Positions 11,614 to 23,545 are shown, counted from the first letter of the stretch. The stretch is 64,000 nt of DNA from Chlorophyllum brunneum (GCA_963576785.1 OY756146.1:310001-374000), one strand, 5' to 3'. Made by a program: numbers and translations. Notes: a model not told the origin generated them from the letters alone.

Positions 11614-12700
11614 ATGGATTCCCTCGAAAAGCTAGAGCACTCAGTAGAGGATGCCCTCAAAACCTGTTGTGTATTCCCAGGAAGTACAGGAAGAAGTCAC
11701 AAATAATTGTCGGTGAGATAAAGGTGCAACTCGGTCAAGATTGAACGAGTCCAACATTGCGTGAAGCAAAAGGAGACTACTCCACCTGCACCTCTGGTCT
11801 ACAGGACTAGATCGCAATCTAAGGCTGCAGAGCCTTACAGTATTGAGCCTATTCAATGAACCTCCTGGCAAAACCCAGAACCAGTTCAATATTCCCCACC
11901 AGCCTCCATCCAACAGTCCACCTCAACCACTTCCCAACCCTTTGAACGACCCTCGACTAGTGCCACAGCTAGTAGGATTAGAACCAGTAAACCTGCCCCA
12001 AGACAGAGTTTAGAGTCTTATCAGACATCTGCTTACACGCAATCCAACTGGGCACAACAAGCGATCTCAAGACAACAATCACAGCAATCTCAGCAATCCC
12101 AGCAGTCTAACCGACAGTACAGAGAAACCATCTCTACCGAGTCTGAACACTCAGACAACTCTGAGCACTCCGAACATGGAAGTGAGCACTCTGAAGAGCT
12201 ACCACCCCAGACACCAGAACTTGAGCCCCAATACAAATCCGACAACAATATATCGAACTCACCAAACCTACTCACTGGAGCCCTCCAGCTACTCCGAGAA
12301 CAAAGAGAAAGAGAAGCTCAACGAAGTCAGACCAGCCAGACGACCAACTACCAGTCAACCAGCTACCAGACAACCCAACCAGTGGTACCTCCCAGCACCC
12401 ACCAGCAGACAACCAGAACACCAGGACCTCCAATCACACTCAGGACAACCCAACAGCCACAAACCCACCAATTGTCCCCATCAAACTCCCCAGCAAACTT
12501 GCCACCAAACTCACCCATAGGATTAAACATGCCAGACCCCAAACTCCCAAAGCCTGCCATTTTCTACGGTGACCTGCTTGACTATCCCAACTGGAAGCAG
12601 AACCTCCAGATCTACTTTGCATCACAGCCCAACAATCTACCAAACAACAAGTCCAAGATCATGTACGCCCTCCTTAGCATGGAAGGATTGGCCAGGGGGT
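11614..12700 (+). pseudogene. Gypsy-1 gag, N-terminal part, cut by the inversion
   Basis: The clear coding frame runs from about 11775 to 12700. It has an Arg/Ser start, a Gln-rich tract (SQQSQQSQQS near 12070), a Ser/Glu/His-acidic stretch and a Pro/Thr/Gln-rich region. The Gag fold begins at LPKPAIFYGDLLDYPNWKQN near 12545. TGA 11857-11859 interrupts it; the ATG at 11614 is in the same frame but with further stops between. The frame reaches GLARG at 12700 and then hits a stop in inverted sequence. The reading frame resumes on the minus strand at 19100 in the right phase. Confidence 0.75.
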
Positions 12701-13134
12701 GACTTGACAAAGGCTCAAGTAGATCGCAATAGCGGATGAGGAGAATTGTTGCTGTCACTGCTGGGTACAGCGGGTTTGTCATCTGGTGATAAGTCTTTAG
12801 GTTGCATTTCTATGCAGTAGATTCCATTGGTGATTTGTTGGTGAATGAGTGCTTCAAGTGCTGGACCACGAGTGTAAGGGTAGATGTACTGCATAGTTTC
12901 TTTGGTGGTTGGTTGTGCTTTCCAACCATTATTCCAGGCGCCATAGAGGTTGTTCTCGATGGTGCATAAGTAGAGTCCATTGGTGTCGCATACATATAAG
13001 TATGGCATGTATTTCCAGGCTAGTCAAAGTAGAGAGTCAATAATGGCATCGTTGGATCATGGTGGTGGGAAAGTGGTATTACTTCTGGAAACTTGTCATA
13101 ACCTCTAACATAGGTTCGAGGTTCGGACATAACA
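12701..13134 (-). repeat. 3' LTR of Gypsy-1, first part (inverted)
   Basis: Reverse complement of the first 434 bp of the LTR. Its end at 13134 (cataaca) faces the internal region, where a purine-rich tract (complement of ttattcccttc, 13135-13145) gives the likely polypurine tract. Confidence 0.9.
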
Positions 13135-13159
13135 TTATTCCCTTCATTAGTAATGACTT

Positions 13160-14571
13160 CCATTTCATTACATTCAATCTTGGGCAGTCGGTAGTAAGGA
13201 CTGTCCTCAGGGAGTTCTTCTACTCCATATAGTTTGACGGGTCAGTATCTAATGTGATTGGCTGCTTCCAACATCTGAGAAGGGATCCTTGTAATGGCCT
13301 TCATCCTGGTAGGGTAGTAAGGTCGAGGTGGCAGATGGTAAAGGGGGCAAGATGCCGCTTTAGGCCCTGGTGGTGGCAGTTCTGGAGCACCAGTGTCCAT
13401 TGGGATGGGGAGGCCCAAGCCTAATAGTACAATAGCTTCAAGTACTTGCTCCATTTCTGGAACTGTGAACATAGCTGATGACCTCATTGAGTCAATTGTA
13501 TAGTTCTTGCATGTCGGGATCCAGCCATTGGGTTTGATAAGCCAGAGTGGTAGTTTGGCCATATCGTTGATCATAGTTGGGTCGGCTTTGTAGTACAAGT
13601 CGAGTATTTCGAGGTTGGGTGCTTTGTATGGGCTGCCTATGAACTTGTGGAGTCAGGTTAATTGTTGCTGCAGCATAGGAAATCTGGCGGAGTCTTTCGT
13701 TTTCATGGTCATGATACCGGTGACAATCTTGGATAGCCTGGTAATAGTTGAGTGGAACTGCAGATGGTTCATGCTCATATCGAGATGGGTCATGACATGC
13801 AGGATGGCCTTGGACAGGCACAGGTTTGACGAGTCTACACTCCATTCAGGCGTCAGTCTGAACCGGAGTTGATTGATGAGTTGGATTGCCATTGTTAGTG
13901 GCATCATGGAAAGGAAGGCCTCAAGGGATTCTCGATGTGGGATATATGGGGCAAAGCTCTGGTGGAGGTTCTTGAGACTGGTCATTGTTTCGAGTGGGTA
14001 GTTGGGGAATGTCAGGAGTTGATAGAGGGCTGCCTCGGCCATGTGTGCTAAGGGTAGTGCTGATTGAGTGACAGAGAAGTCAATAGGAGTGTTGGATGCA
14101 TTGCAAATCCTCATGTACTCCATTGGGTAGAGTGCGGCTAGTAAGGATGTCATAGCTTTGTTATATGGCATAGGTGTATTGACTAAGCATTCGCATATTA
14201 TGAAGGCAAGCAGCAAGCAAATTCCTGTATTCATTGCAATGGGCAACAGATGTGTTATCCCCTCATAGATTGGGGTAGCGATTGGATAGTCATCTTTTGA
14301 TAGTGTTTTGAAGTTGTAGGCAGGTGGTGTCGCATGCGGATTCAATATCAAGTAGGGGAGGGATGGTATGCAGCTGTAATCCAATGGGCTGGATAAATTC
14401 CTCGTTGTTGAGGGTGATGGAATACTTGGGCAATGAGTGGAGGATATCATCAAGGTCTGGTGATACAGGTGGTCCATTGATGATATTGGCAGCGATTTCG
14501 GTAGTATTGATAACAGTAGCTGTGGTGGCTGGTACTGAGGCTGGGTGGGTATTGGAAGCATTGAGAGACAT
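13160..14571 (-). pseudogene. Extra ORF of Gypsy-1 downstream of the chromodomain, unknown function
   Basis: The start ATG (14571) lies 7 bp after the pol stop codon. About 90 residues are open (MSLNASNTHPASVPATT...), then a frameshift near 14300 leads into a long frame down to about 13160. That frame is broken only by TGA at 13653 and TGA at 13242, the latter in an expected CGA context. It codes for about 470 residues with hydrophobic helices (e.g. NTGICLLLAFIICECL near 14190) and a Pro-rich part (ELPPPGPKAASCP near 13360). It lacks reverse-transcriptase, envelope or nuclease motifs I can name. The position matches the place of envelope-like or accessory genes in other LTR elements; function unknown. 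Confidence 0.6.
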
Positions 14572-14578
14572 GGGGAGC

Positions 14579-16240
14579 TCAGATGTTGTGAGCTCTTTTA
14601 TAGACTTTGAGTATATCCTTCACGTTTTGGAGGTTTGATGCAGGTTCCCATGAATTTTCGGAAGTGTGGTAGCCTTTCCACTTGATTAGGTATCTGAAAC
14701 AATTATTTACCCTTTTATGGTGAAGAATGGCCTTGACTTTGTATTCTTCTTGATCATCAACAAGAAGAGGGAGGGGTTGAGACGTGTGTCATCCATAGAT
14801 TGTGTTTTCGATTGTAGGGGCAAGGAGAGAGGCATGAAACTTGTTATAGATCTTCCATGTTTCAGGTAATTTTAGCTGAAACACAATGGGTGAGATCTTC
14901 TTGACGATTGTGAAAGGTCCTTCCCTTCTTTGGGCAATTTTCCTATTTGCAAAGTTTATTGGTAGGTGTTTGTTTTCTAACCAAACTTTATCCCCTTTGT
15001 TAAAGTTTGGTAATCTATAATTTGCAGTTCGTTTGGCCATGATTTCATGGGCGTGGTTGTGCACTTCGAGGGCTTGATGTTGGGCATCAGATAGTTTCTT
15101 GAGGCAATCCTTGGTGGCAGGGACATTTGTTGGTTCCAGCATAGTGGAAAATGATTTTGGTGCATAGCCATAGAGTAGCTGGAAAGGTGACTCCTTTCAT
15201 CCAGCATGGGGGCAGTTGTTATGAGCAAATTCGTAGAGTGAGAGGAACTTTGCCCAATCATTTGGTTGAGCTGAAGTGGCAAGTGCTAAATATAGCTCAA
15301 TTTCCTGATTGATCCATTTGGTTGATCCATCGGTTTGTGGGTGATAGGCTGTTGAATAGGCAGGGTCAATGTTAAGCAGTTTATAGAATTCTTGCATTGC
15401 TTTGGCAGTAAGTTGTGGATCTTGGTTGGAGATGATTTTGTCAGGTATGCCATATTTGGCAAAGAGATGGTCAACCAATAGTTGTGCAATTTGCTGTGCA
15501 TTGGCGCTTTTGGTAGTTGGCACTAGAATTATCCCCTTTGATAATCCATGGTCCACTATGGATAAAATACAATCATATCCTCGGGATGGGGGGAGATCAG
15601 TGATAAGGTCCATTGATATTTGGGAAAATGGACAGGTCAACTTGGGTGCAGGAATAGGTTGTAGTGGTGGTTTTGTCGGGTAATGGTTAATCTTGAATTG
15701 CTGGCATCTTGGACATCCAGTGACATACTCACGGACATAGTCCTTGATTCCTGGCCAATAGGCGTAATCCAGTATCTTGGATAAGATAGCTACTGCTCCT
15801 GGGTGGAGGTTCAGTAAGGCATCGTGGGTGCATTCAGTAATCCAGTGTTTCAATCCAGGGTCATTTGGAATGATGACTCGGTCGGCATTGTGTGGGAGAT
15901 CACCATCAGATGTCTTGTCAAGGTCAGGATTGATCATATCATGATGTTGACATACTTTGTCAAGATCAGCCTCAGTGAGGAGGTGCACTATGGTACCGTC
16001 AAATATGGTCACTTCCTGGTTGTCTTTGTCATCAGGAGTGTGGTCAGGTCGTCGTGATAATGCATTGGCTAGGCCATTCTTTTGGCCAGGTATATACTTA
16101 ACCTTCAGCTGAGGTTTGAAGCGTTCCATATAGGCTGCCCAACGGACTTGGCATCGATTAAGGGTTTGGGGTTCCTTGAATCGGGATAAGTTCTCGTGAT
16201 CACTCCATACAATGAATTCATGTTTGGCTCCTTCCAAATG
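14579..16240 (-). pseudogene. Gypsy-1 integrase and chromodomain
   Basis: The integrase zinc finger is at about 15690-15830 (HDALLNLHPGA ... CPRCQQF, the HHCC pattern). The catalytic core follows with Asp in ISMDLI (about 15613), Asp in SNQDPQLT (about 15420) and Glu in WINQEIEL (about 15310). The GPY-like C-terminal region lies at 14789-15142 (FNKGDKVWL ... REGPFTIVKKI). After TGA 14789-14791 comes a chromodomain at 14600-14760 (RYLIKWKGY ... ENSWEPASNL). A chromodomain after integrase defines chromoviruses and is thought to steer integration to heterochromatin. Stops at 15197 and 14789 show decay. Confidence 0.9.
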
Positions 16241-16249
16241 GTGGCGCCA

Positions 16250-17340
16250 TTCTTTTAAGGCTTATATGATAGCTAGCCATTCTTGCTCTGAGCAATGGTA
16301 GTTTTGTTCTGTCGAGTTGAATGCTCTGGAGATAAAGGCAATCGGGTGCTTTACTCTATTGTCATTGCATTGGGTGAGGACGGCTCCTGAGGCATATATG
16401 GAGGTGTTGGTTTCAATTTCAAAGGGTTTATTGGGATCTGGCACAATCAAAATGGGCTTCTCCATGAAGCGTTTCTTCAGATCTTTGAAGGCGGCTTGGT
16501 GCTCATTGGTCCAATAGAATTTAACATTCTTGGACATGAGGGAGTTTAGCGGTGTGGCATGTTGTGCATAATTCTTGATGAATCTTCTGTAGAAGTTACA
16601 GAATCCAATAAATTTTCGCATATTGTGGGTTGTTTTGGGTACTGGCCAATTCTTGATTCCTTCGAGTTTGGCTGCATCTATTTCAATGGATGACGGGGAG
16701 ATTACAGCACCAAGGTACTCGAGGTGCTGTTTCTCGAATTCACATTTCTCAGGCTTGAGAAATAGATCATGTTCATGAAGCAATTTTAATACTTCACGGG
16801 TAAGGTATTGGAGTTCTTCTTGCATCTTGGCATGTATGAGAATATTATCCATGTATACAAGGACTCCTCCCTTATTGATCAAGGGGTGGAATATATGGTC
16901 CATCATGGATTGGAAAGTGGCTGGGGAGTTGCACATCCCAAAGAACATCACAGTTGGCTCATATAGGCCTTTTGGTGTTCTGAATGCAGCTTTCCATTCA
17001 TCGCCTTTTTGGATGCGGATATTGTTGTATCCGGTGCATATGTCAAGTTTGGTGAACCAATTTGATCCTTTGAGTTTGTCAAGTAATGATGAGATGAGTG
17101 GGATTGGGTATGCATTCTTGATGGTATGACTATTGAGATATCAATAGTCTTGACATGGGTGGAGTTTTCCATCTTTCTTCCCTACAAAGAAGAAAGGTGA
17201 GGCCATAGGTGATTTTGATCGTCGAATATAACCTTTGGCTAGGTTTTCCTCAATGAATTTATCAAGTTCATTGGTCTCTTAGGGTGATAGTTGGTAGGCA
17301 GGTCCAGCTTTTGGTTCAAAAGATTCTTTCATCTTGATCT
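16250..17340 (-). pseudogene. Gypsy-1 reverse transcriptase and RNase H
   Basis: RT begins with [13 protein letters not shown] near 17190 and continues through IKNAYPIPLIS, FTKLDICTGYNNIRI and MFFGMCNSPATFQSMMD. The polymerase motif reads VYMDN instead of the usual xxDD: the second Asp codon is AAT (16844-16846). RNase H follows (FEIETNTSIYASGAVLTQ near 16420), where the family normally has an Asp in ETD. Frame breaks occur at 17125, 16950 and 16262. The lost acidic residues fit G-to-A decay but could be natural variants. Confidence 0.9.
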
Positions 17341-17349
17341 TGTGATCCC

Positions 17350-17960
17350 ATGATCAGGTAGGTGGGTATCATGAAGCAGCTTGTTCCCTGAATATGTCGA
17401 GGTAGTCATGAAAATCGGCTGGTACAATTTTCAGAGGGTCGGTTTCTCTTTTCTCTCCATATTGCTGGGCAATAAACTGGGAGGCATTGGCTTTGAAGTT
17501 TATTTCTTCGAATATGGTAGGTTCAAGGTAGATGTGGTTTACTTGTTCAGCTTCATTTGTACTGTCATCCATTGAGGTGACAAGGCAGTTGAGCTGGGGG
17601 TTGTTGATAAATAGGGTTCTCCATTTCATAGTTTTCCTTGACCAATCAACTTCTGGGTTGAATTGCAATAGCCAGGGCATTCCTAAGATTAGGCGTGGCA
17701 TTCCTAGTCCAATGATTCTTGGTTTCAGAATCATTTGTTGTCCGTCTATGGTGAGTCTAAGGACAGTATCATGGGTGGCTTGTCCTTGTCCATTGGTGGT
17801 TCCATCAGCATTAAGGATGGTGACAGGTGTGTCAAGTGGATGGGTTGTAGATTCCATTGTTCTACAAGAGATGGGTCAATATAATTTCCGGCTGCTCCTG
17901 AATCTAGGAGGGCAAAGTGTTCAGTAGTTGTGGTGGGTAAGTAGACAGTAGTTGGAACAT
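17350..17960 (-). pseudogene. Gypsy-1 aspartic protease region
   Basis: The catalytic motif LDSGAAGNYID is on the minus strand at about 17885-17920. It is followed by a frame (17369-17857) with typical retropepsin features, including GLGMPRLILGMPWL. A stop just after the active site breaks the frame. It would process the Gag-Pol polyprotein in the particle. Confidence 0.8.
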
Positions 17961-18059
17961 AGATAGTGTTGTTCTTTGGAACAATGTTAACAGTGGTGAT
18001 TCATTCAGTGTCAGGTTTGCAAGGTGGATTGGGTCGGGGGTAGTCATCATGTTGTGGTG

Positions 18060-19100
18060 TTGAATAAGAAATCTGCAGTTTCTTTATAGTTTGAGATCTA
18101 GACACAGTAGCTAGTCTCTTCAGACAAAAGACTTGATTAAGTCTTTGTCAGGATGACCATCTGCAATGTTGAAGAGTTCTTCTATCTCTTCATTGGAGGC
18201 ATCTTCTATTACATTCGCGATTCAGGTAGACTTGAATCGTCACTTGCTTCGGTCGAAGCATTTGGACTTGTAAGCAGCATTCTTGGACATGCTGGCATGG
18301 TTCTTTCCACAGCTTCATTGTGGGCAATTTCTGGAGAAATGTTCAGCAGATTTGCATGTGAAACATTTTTGTTTGTTGTATAACTTCTGGAGTTTGGGTG
18401 ATAAGATTGCATTGAGTTGGGCTGTGGCAAGTTTTGTGGCCATGCAGGTGACTTGCTGGGTAGTTGTGTTCGAATATTCATCATCATTTGATAATGCTTC
18501 TTCCTCAGATTCTTCTCCTTCTTCGTCAGATCCTTCTCCCATTGGGTAAAGATTATTGAGCTGCTGCTCAAGGATGTGGTTGACGTCCATGGGACCATAG
18601 CCTGGGGGGTTACTGCTTCTTTGAGTTAGCTGGTAAGGTCTTGCATAAGACATTGAACTTGATGCTTTTGGAGTGCAATATTTTGAGCAATAGGAGGTAT
18701 GTTGTACTGAGTGACAATGTTCTGTTAAGCTAAAATTCTGTTGTAGGTGTGCCATTGTTGCTGCATTTTGCGTGGCTGTATACCAAGCATTGATGTCATT
18801 TGGGGCGGGGTTCTGACTGTAGACAAGCCTTTTGTAATATGGATCCAGTCCTTTAATGAAGAACGTGATTTTGGTCTCTGCATGGGTGATTCTGGCTTGG
18901 GTACACATATTCTTGAATTGCTCAACATAGACTGCGGCAGGTCGTCCATTCTGGGTGATGTTAGATAGTTGATCGATGGCGACAAGGGTGTTGTTTGCTG
19001 GCAGGAACAAAGCATCAAGTTCTGTGAGGAACTGTTCGATGGTCTGGGTGGGGCTGAAGACATTGTTGGTGGTGTGTGAAATGGTATAGGCTTGCTTCCA
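18060..19100 (-). pseudogene. Gypsy-1 gag, C-terminal part with zinc knuckle
   Basis: It continues the Gag fold of 12545-12700 (WKQAYTISHT at 19100, then LTELDALFLPAN). It includes the Gag helices (AVYVEQFKNMCTQARI) and ends in a CX2CX4HX4C zinc knuckle (CFTCKSAEHFSRNC near 18330). TGA 18315-18317 follows the knuckle in the expected CGA context. Further coding-like sequence to about 18130 leads to the protease. Confidence 0.85.
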
Positions 19101-19793
19101 TTCGAGTCCTATCTCTCCAAAGAACCAATCGCATCTATGTCATCCCTATCATCCGACTCCGACCATCCTATGGATGCAGTTCTTCTATTACCACTGTCGT
19201 CATCATCGTTTTCTACCACTTCATCCTACATGTCTTGTGACTGTAGCTGTTCTGATGAATCTCCATCATCATCATCAGAGATCTCTGAGGATGAGTAAGC
19301 ACTCATCTGTTTCACTGTCATCAGTTTCACTTCGCTCTATGTTTAGCTGTTTCATCTTTATCAGTTTCACGTTTATCTTTAGTAGTGTTTCATCTTGAAG
19401 TTTCATATCTATCAGTTTCACATTGTGAAACGTGTTTCAGTCTCATTATCTATACTCCATAGTATTTATAGAAAAGAAGTAGTTAGTATAAATAGCCAAC
19501 TGTATTGGGAAGTCAAAGCTTAAGCTTTGATCTTCTACAGGGATAGCCTTCTTGATCGCCCAAGAAGTTTTCATTGACAGTTGCTGTCAATCAATAGAAG
19601 ATTGCTTAACTGCTTATTCCCTACTTGCCCTCATCACTCAGAGCTACGAGATAAATGGGATTCCCATTTCTTGGTTAAGTAACAACAGTTTGATAACATT
19701 TGCTTATCCAGTTACTTGGCTGAGATAGGTATTAAGGCCATACCCTAGAGGTTGCATCCTCTTTGATTGCCCTTAGTAACCGAATCCATAACA
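19101..19793 (+). repeat. 3' LTR of Gypsy-1, last part
   Basis: Matches 10404-11096 of the 5' LTR, including the acidic coding tail, GTTTCA cluster and TATA box, and ends CCATAACA before the ccagc target duplication. Differences from the 5' LTR are mostly transitions. Confidence 0.92.
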
Positions 19794-21461
19794 CCAGCAT
19801 CCCGATCACCTTTGACAGGGGTATAGGGTATAAATGGTTGTACATCTGGATCATCTCTTTGAGAAGGCAAATGGTTTGGACCTTCAGGGTAATTGGGTGG
19901 ATCAGCATATGATAACCCATCACTGTCATCATCTTCTGGTATTTGTGTTTCTCTTGGTGAAAAGAGAATGTTTTGCATAATACCATCCCACTCCTTCTGA
20001 ACATCTGTATCAATATTTGGTGCTTTACCCTTTTCTTTATTCTTTTTAGGTTCAGAGAAAGGAGTTGGAATACATCCATGAACAGATCTATAAGTCCTAT
20101 CTTCTGGAGAACCTTCGGGAGAAGTTCAGAGTATAGGACTCAATGGTCTATTAAAAGGTAAACCAGTAGACAGATCTGGAGCATGGAAGACAATTACTTC
20201 TGAAGGTGTGCTTCAAGAAGTAAAAGATGATGGTTGGTTCATCCATTCTTCTCACTTTTTCCCAATACATTTAGGGAAGTGTTCTTCACTGAATACAGCT
20301 GTTGGAGATGTATAGATTACATTTCCATTAAGATGCCTCATGAAACAATAGTTTTTCCTATCAGATGTCCAACCAAGGAAAATCATGAGTTCTGACTTTG
20401 CTGTCAGTTTATTGTCTCTTATCTCTTTTGGGAGAAAGACATAAGCACTGCAGCCAAAGACTCTCTCTTTGGAGATGTCTGGAATCTTTTGATTCAACAC
20501 TTCATATGGTGTTTTCCACATGAGCTGTGATACTGGTGTTTTATTATAGATATGTATTGCATGATCTATAGAAAACTCCCACCAACCATCAGGAATACAA
20601 GCATAATGCCTCATGGCTTCTGCTTTATCCATTAAAGTTCAGTTCAGGCATTCTGCTTGACTGTTTTGTTGGTGTATATGCAGTGCACTAGTCTCATGTA
20701 TAATCCCTAATGAGCATAAATGAGATTGCAACTTGTTAGTTACATACTCTCCTCTTCTATCAGTGCAGAGATGTTTTAATTTAGTCTTGTATTGAGTCTG
20801 AATTAGTGCAATGAAATTTTTCATTTCTTCTGCTGCTTCTGATTTCTTATGGAGGAAGCGAATCCATTCATGAGAGGAAAAGTCGTCCATTATGGTCATG
20901 ACCCATTTAAATTTATGGTAAGAAAGAATTGGAAGTTCAACTAAATCCAAGTGAATTCTTTCAAATGGATGCTTTGCATGTGTAGGGTTCTCTCTAAAGG
21001 GTTTCTGGTGCATCTTTCCCTTGGCACAACCATCACAGACTGGTTTTTGCTTGGGAATCTGTACTGGAGTAAACCCAATCATATTTTTCTCAAAATAATT
21101 GAGGATATGATTAGAGGGATGTCCTAATCTTGCATGTACAACTTTGTAGCCAATGATCAGATCTGCAGTCATAGCTGCATGCTCTGAATGTACAATTTTG
21201 GTATTAACAAAATGTAAAGTAGTGTTATGATTTGCTGAAGGATATGCTTAAAGAATAGCATTTCCTTTGCTGTCAACTACTACTGATTTGTTGGCATCTG
21301 TTCTAACAGTTTTGCCATCTTGGCATAACTGTCCCACTGACATTAGTTGTTCAGAGGTTCCTTTTAGAAGGAAGACTAGATATATTAATATCTGCATTGG
21401 TTGAATGCTATTAGTCTTTCCATTATAGACTCTATGCTTAAACATAACTGTGCCAAGACCG
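19794..21461 (-). pseudogene. Copia-2 integrase and linker, broken
   Basis: Reading on the minus strand: a remnant upstream of integrase (21248-21461, FKHRVYNGKT), then GAG-pre-integrase (VVHARLGHPS ... CDGCAKGK, about 21000-21130). The integrase core follows (HLDLVELP, CTDRRGEY with Gly replaced by Arg, ECLN; about 20640-20970), then its C-terminal part (20252-20632). The acidic linker is at 19794-20230. The catalytic Asp and Glu codons are still visible. Stops at 20639, 20249 and elsewhere. Confidence 0.88.
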
Positions 21462-23400
21462 TCCATTAGGGGACCTTGGAAGGGGTTCAGAAGGGAGTCC
21501 TGCAGCATTTGCAGGGTTCCTGGGGTTACAGATGTCGTAGGCAACATCCTGAGCTGGTGCCATGAGGTTGTCAACCTCCTTCTCCTCTTCAAGCCACTTG
21601 AAAGCCTTATCTACCAACACCATAAGTCTGGCAGGTCACCTATAAGTGGTCTTGTCTTTCAAAATAAGAGAATATCTCTCACTTTGAAAGGGCTCCTGAG
21701 GTAGAGAGGGCCGAGGAAGAGGAGGGAACTCCTCGTCATAGGTCCTGATGGCTGGAGCTACTATTTCCTCCAGAGGAGGAAGGTAGTACAGCCAAACCTC
21801 TCTGGGTTCGAGAGAATTGCCCCAGGCAATGGAGTCCATGCTTGGGATTTTTACTACATGGAGCAATTCCAAATTGATTTTCATCCCAAATTTGGGTGAA
21901 ACTATTAAGGAATATGGCAAACCAATGAGTAAAAGAAAATTGAAGCAGACACAAGTTGCGTTAATATCAGGGTTACTATGCTTCAAGAACCATTTACTCA
22001 CCCTCGTGTGTCCCTCACAGGTACAACCTCGGGGGTAACCAGAAGGAACAGAAGGTGCACTGGGAGGTGTTACTGATCATCCTTGTTGGGCATAGGGATG
22101 AGAGACCTGGTGCATTCTCTGATTGTATCGATCAAGTACACACTTTTTTGCCATTTGTATGGGTGAAGGACCAGTGATGTGGTCACGCCAGATGATTACC
22201 TGTTGAATCTGCAGTGAGTTCTCAAGTAAGGTGGTGAAACATAGGTTTCATACTTCAGCATGCACCTTTTTTTCGAGCTCAGCACAAGTATTTTTGCATA
22301 CCTGCTGGACCTTCTTGGGATTAACCCAAGTCACAGGTTTTGGTCTCTCACTCACTAAGATATGAGTGGTTGGTGGAGCGGGAGCGGGAGTAGGTCGAGG
22401 CACATCCATGCACCTCATCAGGTCGAAGGGGATTATCTCTGGACCAGTGAAGAGATGGACTGCCAGTTCCATGGCAGCAGCAAAGCCTGCCATGGCTTCC
22501 ACCATGTGGGCCTGTGGTTTACCTCTGCCCTTCTTGGGCTTCTTCTTCTTCTTCTGGACGTTAATCCAGGTAGGAGTAGGTAGAGAAGGCTGAGGGGACT
22601 GCCCACTCAGATTGGCAGGGTGGCGAGGTCCTCTCACAGGCTGGGCCTTGGTATCACCTCTAGGGTGGAAGTGGTTCCAGGGTGGTCCAGGGCAAGTCCT
22701 GGGGAAATTGCTCTGAGAGTGATTTTGGTAGTTAGTGGTAGCAGTGTAAGATGCTTGTTAGTTAGATATAGAGGGTCTTGTTCCTTCACATCTTGACCAT
22801 TCAGCATTTATAGCTTGCTGAACTACCTCCCAGATCATATCTACAACATTGTTATTATTTGCCAATGTTGTTTGTGCTACAGCATTCCAATTAAGTGGTA
22901 ATGCATTCAAAGCAATTATTGCGCCAAGAACTTCTGGCAACTTTACTTTGCTGTTTCTAATTGAGAAGTCATTGTTCTCAATTCAGCTAGATCCATCACT
23001 GGATCTTGATTCCCAGAGATGCACTTTTGCAACATTCTCTGCAGAATTGAATATACCACAGCAGGAGAAGATGTCCCAAAGTGGGTTTTCAAGTCAGTCC
23101 ATAGAAAACCAGGTTGGTCATGTCCATGGAGTAACAGAGAATCAGGTAAAGTGCCATTCATAACAACCAATGCCTGACCTCTCAGTTGATCTCTCCTTCT
23201 ATCCTCTTCTGTTAAGGCTTGAGAATTTTTGGAGGAGAGATCCTGTTCTGTCACAGTCTATCCTGACTGGTTGGAGCCAGTGACAGTAATGAGAGTCAAG
23301 GCATCCTGAAGCCTTCTAGACCAGAATGTATAGTTCTTAGGCCCATTGAACTTAGGCAAACCAGAGACAATATTATTAGTAGTTATAATATCTTCATCGA
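21462..23400 (-). pseudogene. Copia-2 gag and linker, broken and deleted
   Basis: Gag runs from about 23400 to 21462. The UBN2-like region is at 22758-23254, the polybasic KKKKKPKKGRGK near 22540, and a long Pro-rich part follows. Near 21462 the sequence jumps from the linker (NPFQGP) directly to a point after the protease, so the DSGA active site present in Copia-1 and Copia-3 is missing. Confidence 0.85.
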
Positions 23401-23532
23401 GTGAATTTCTTTCTAGAAGAAAATTCTTGTATTAGCAATGATCAAATGCAAGGATAACTCTGTCAGGTAAAGCCCTATCATCCTATCTTGGTTAGAGGGG
23501 ATGATAATGGTTTAACCATCAGTAAGGCTACT

Positions 23533-23545
23533 GGGGCCCATAACC
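23533..23545 (-). other. Primer binding site of Copia-2
   Basis: On the minus strand ggttatggggcccc-type sequence (ggttatgggcccc) starts right after the 5' LTR. It is complementary to the anticodon arm of eukaryotic initiator tRNA-Met (GGGCCCAUAACC), as in Drosophila copia, where a half-tRNA primes synthesis. Confidence 0.75.

Larger units (their letters stand above)
12701..19100 (-). other. Inverted segment of Gypsy-1 (6.4 kb)
   Basis: Left breakpoint: gag reads to about 12700, and the next bases are the reverse complement of LTR position about 434. Right breakpoint: the reverse complement of 19100 continues gag in frame, while 19101 onward continues the LTR. Short shared bases (ggtgact / agtcacc, gagtc) at the junctions make the exact breakpoint uncertain by about 8 bp. 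The outer target duplication is intact, so the flip happened after insertion or is an assembly error. Confidence 0.88.
9969..19793 (+). mobile_element. Gypsy-1: Ty3/gypsy chromovirus with a large internal inversion
   Basis: The element starts TGTTATGTCC and ends CCATAACA. It is flanked by a perfect 5-bp target duplication ccagc (9964-9968 and 19794-19798), and the Copia-2 sequence is continuous across the site. The 5' LTR (9969-11096) and the start of gag are on the plus strand. From about 12701 to 19100 everything is reversed: rest of gag, protease, RT, RNase H, integrase, chromodomain, an extra ORF and the first 434 bp of the 3' LTR. The last 693 bp of the 3' LTR return to plus orientation. 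434+693 equals the LTR length within one base. Confidence 0.93.

Noticed and set aside
12176..12520. Separate Pro/Gln-rich protein upstream of Gypsy gag
   Set aside because: It is an off-frame reading of the low-complexity gag N-terminus; the gag frame continues through it.
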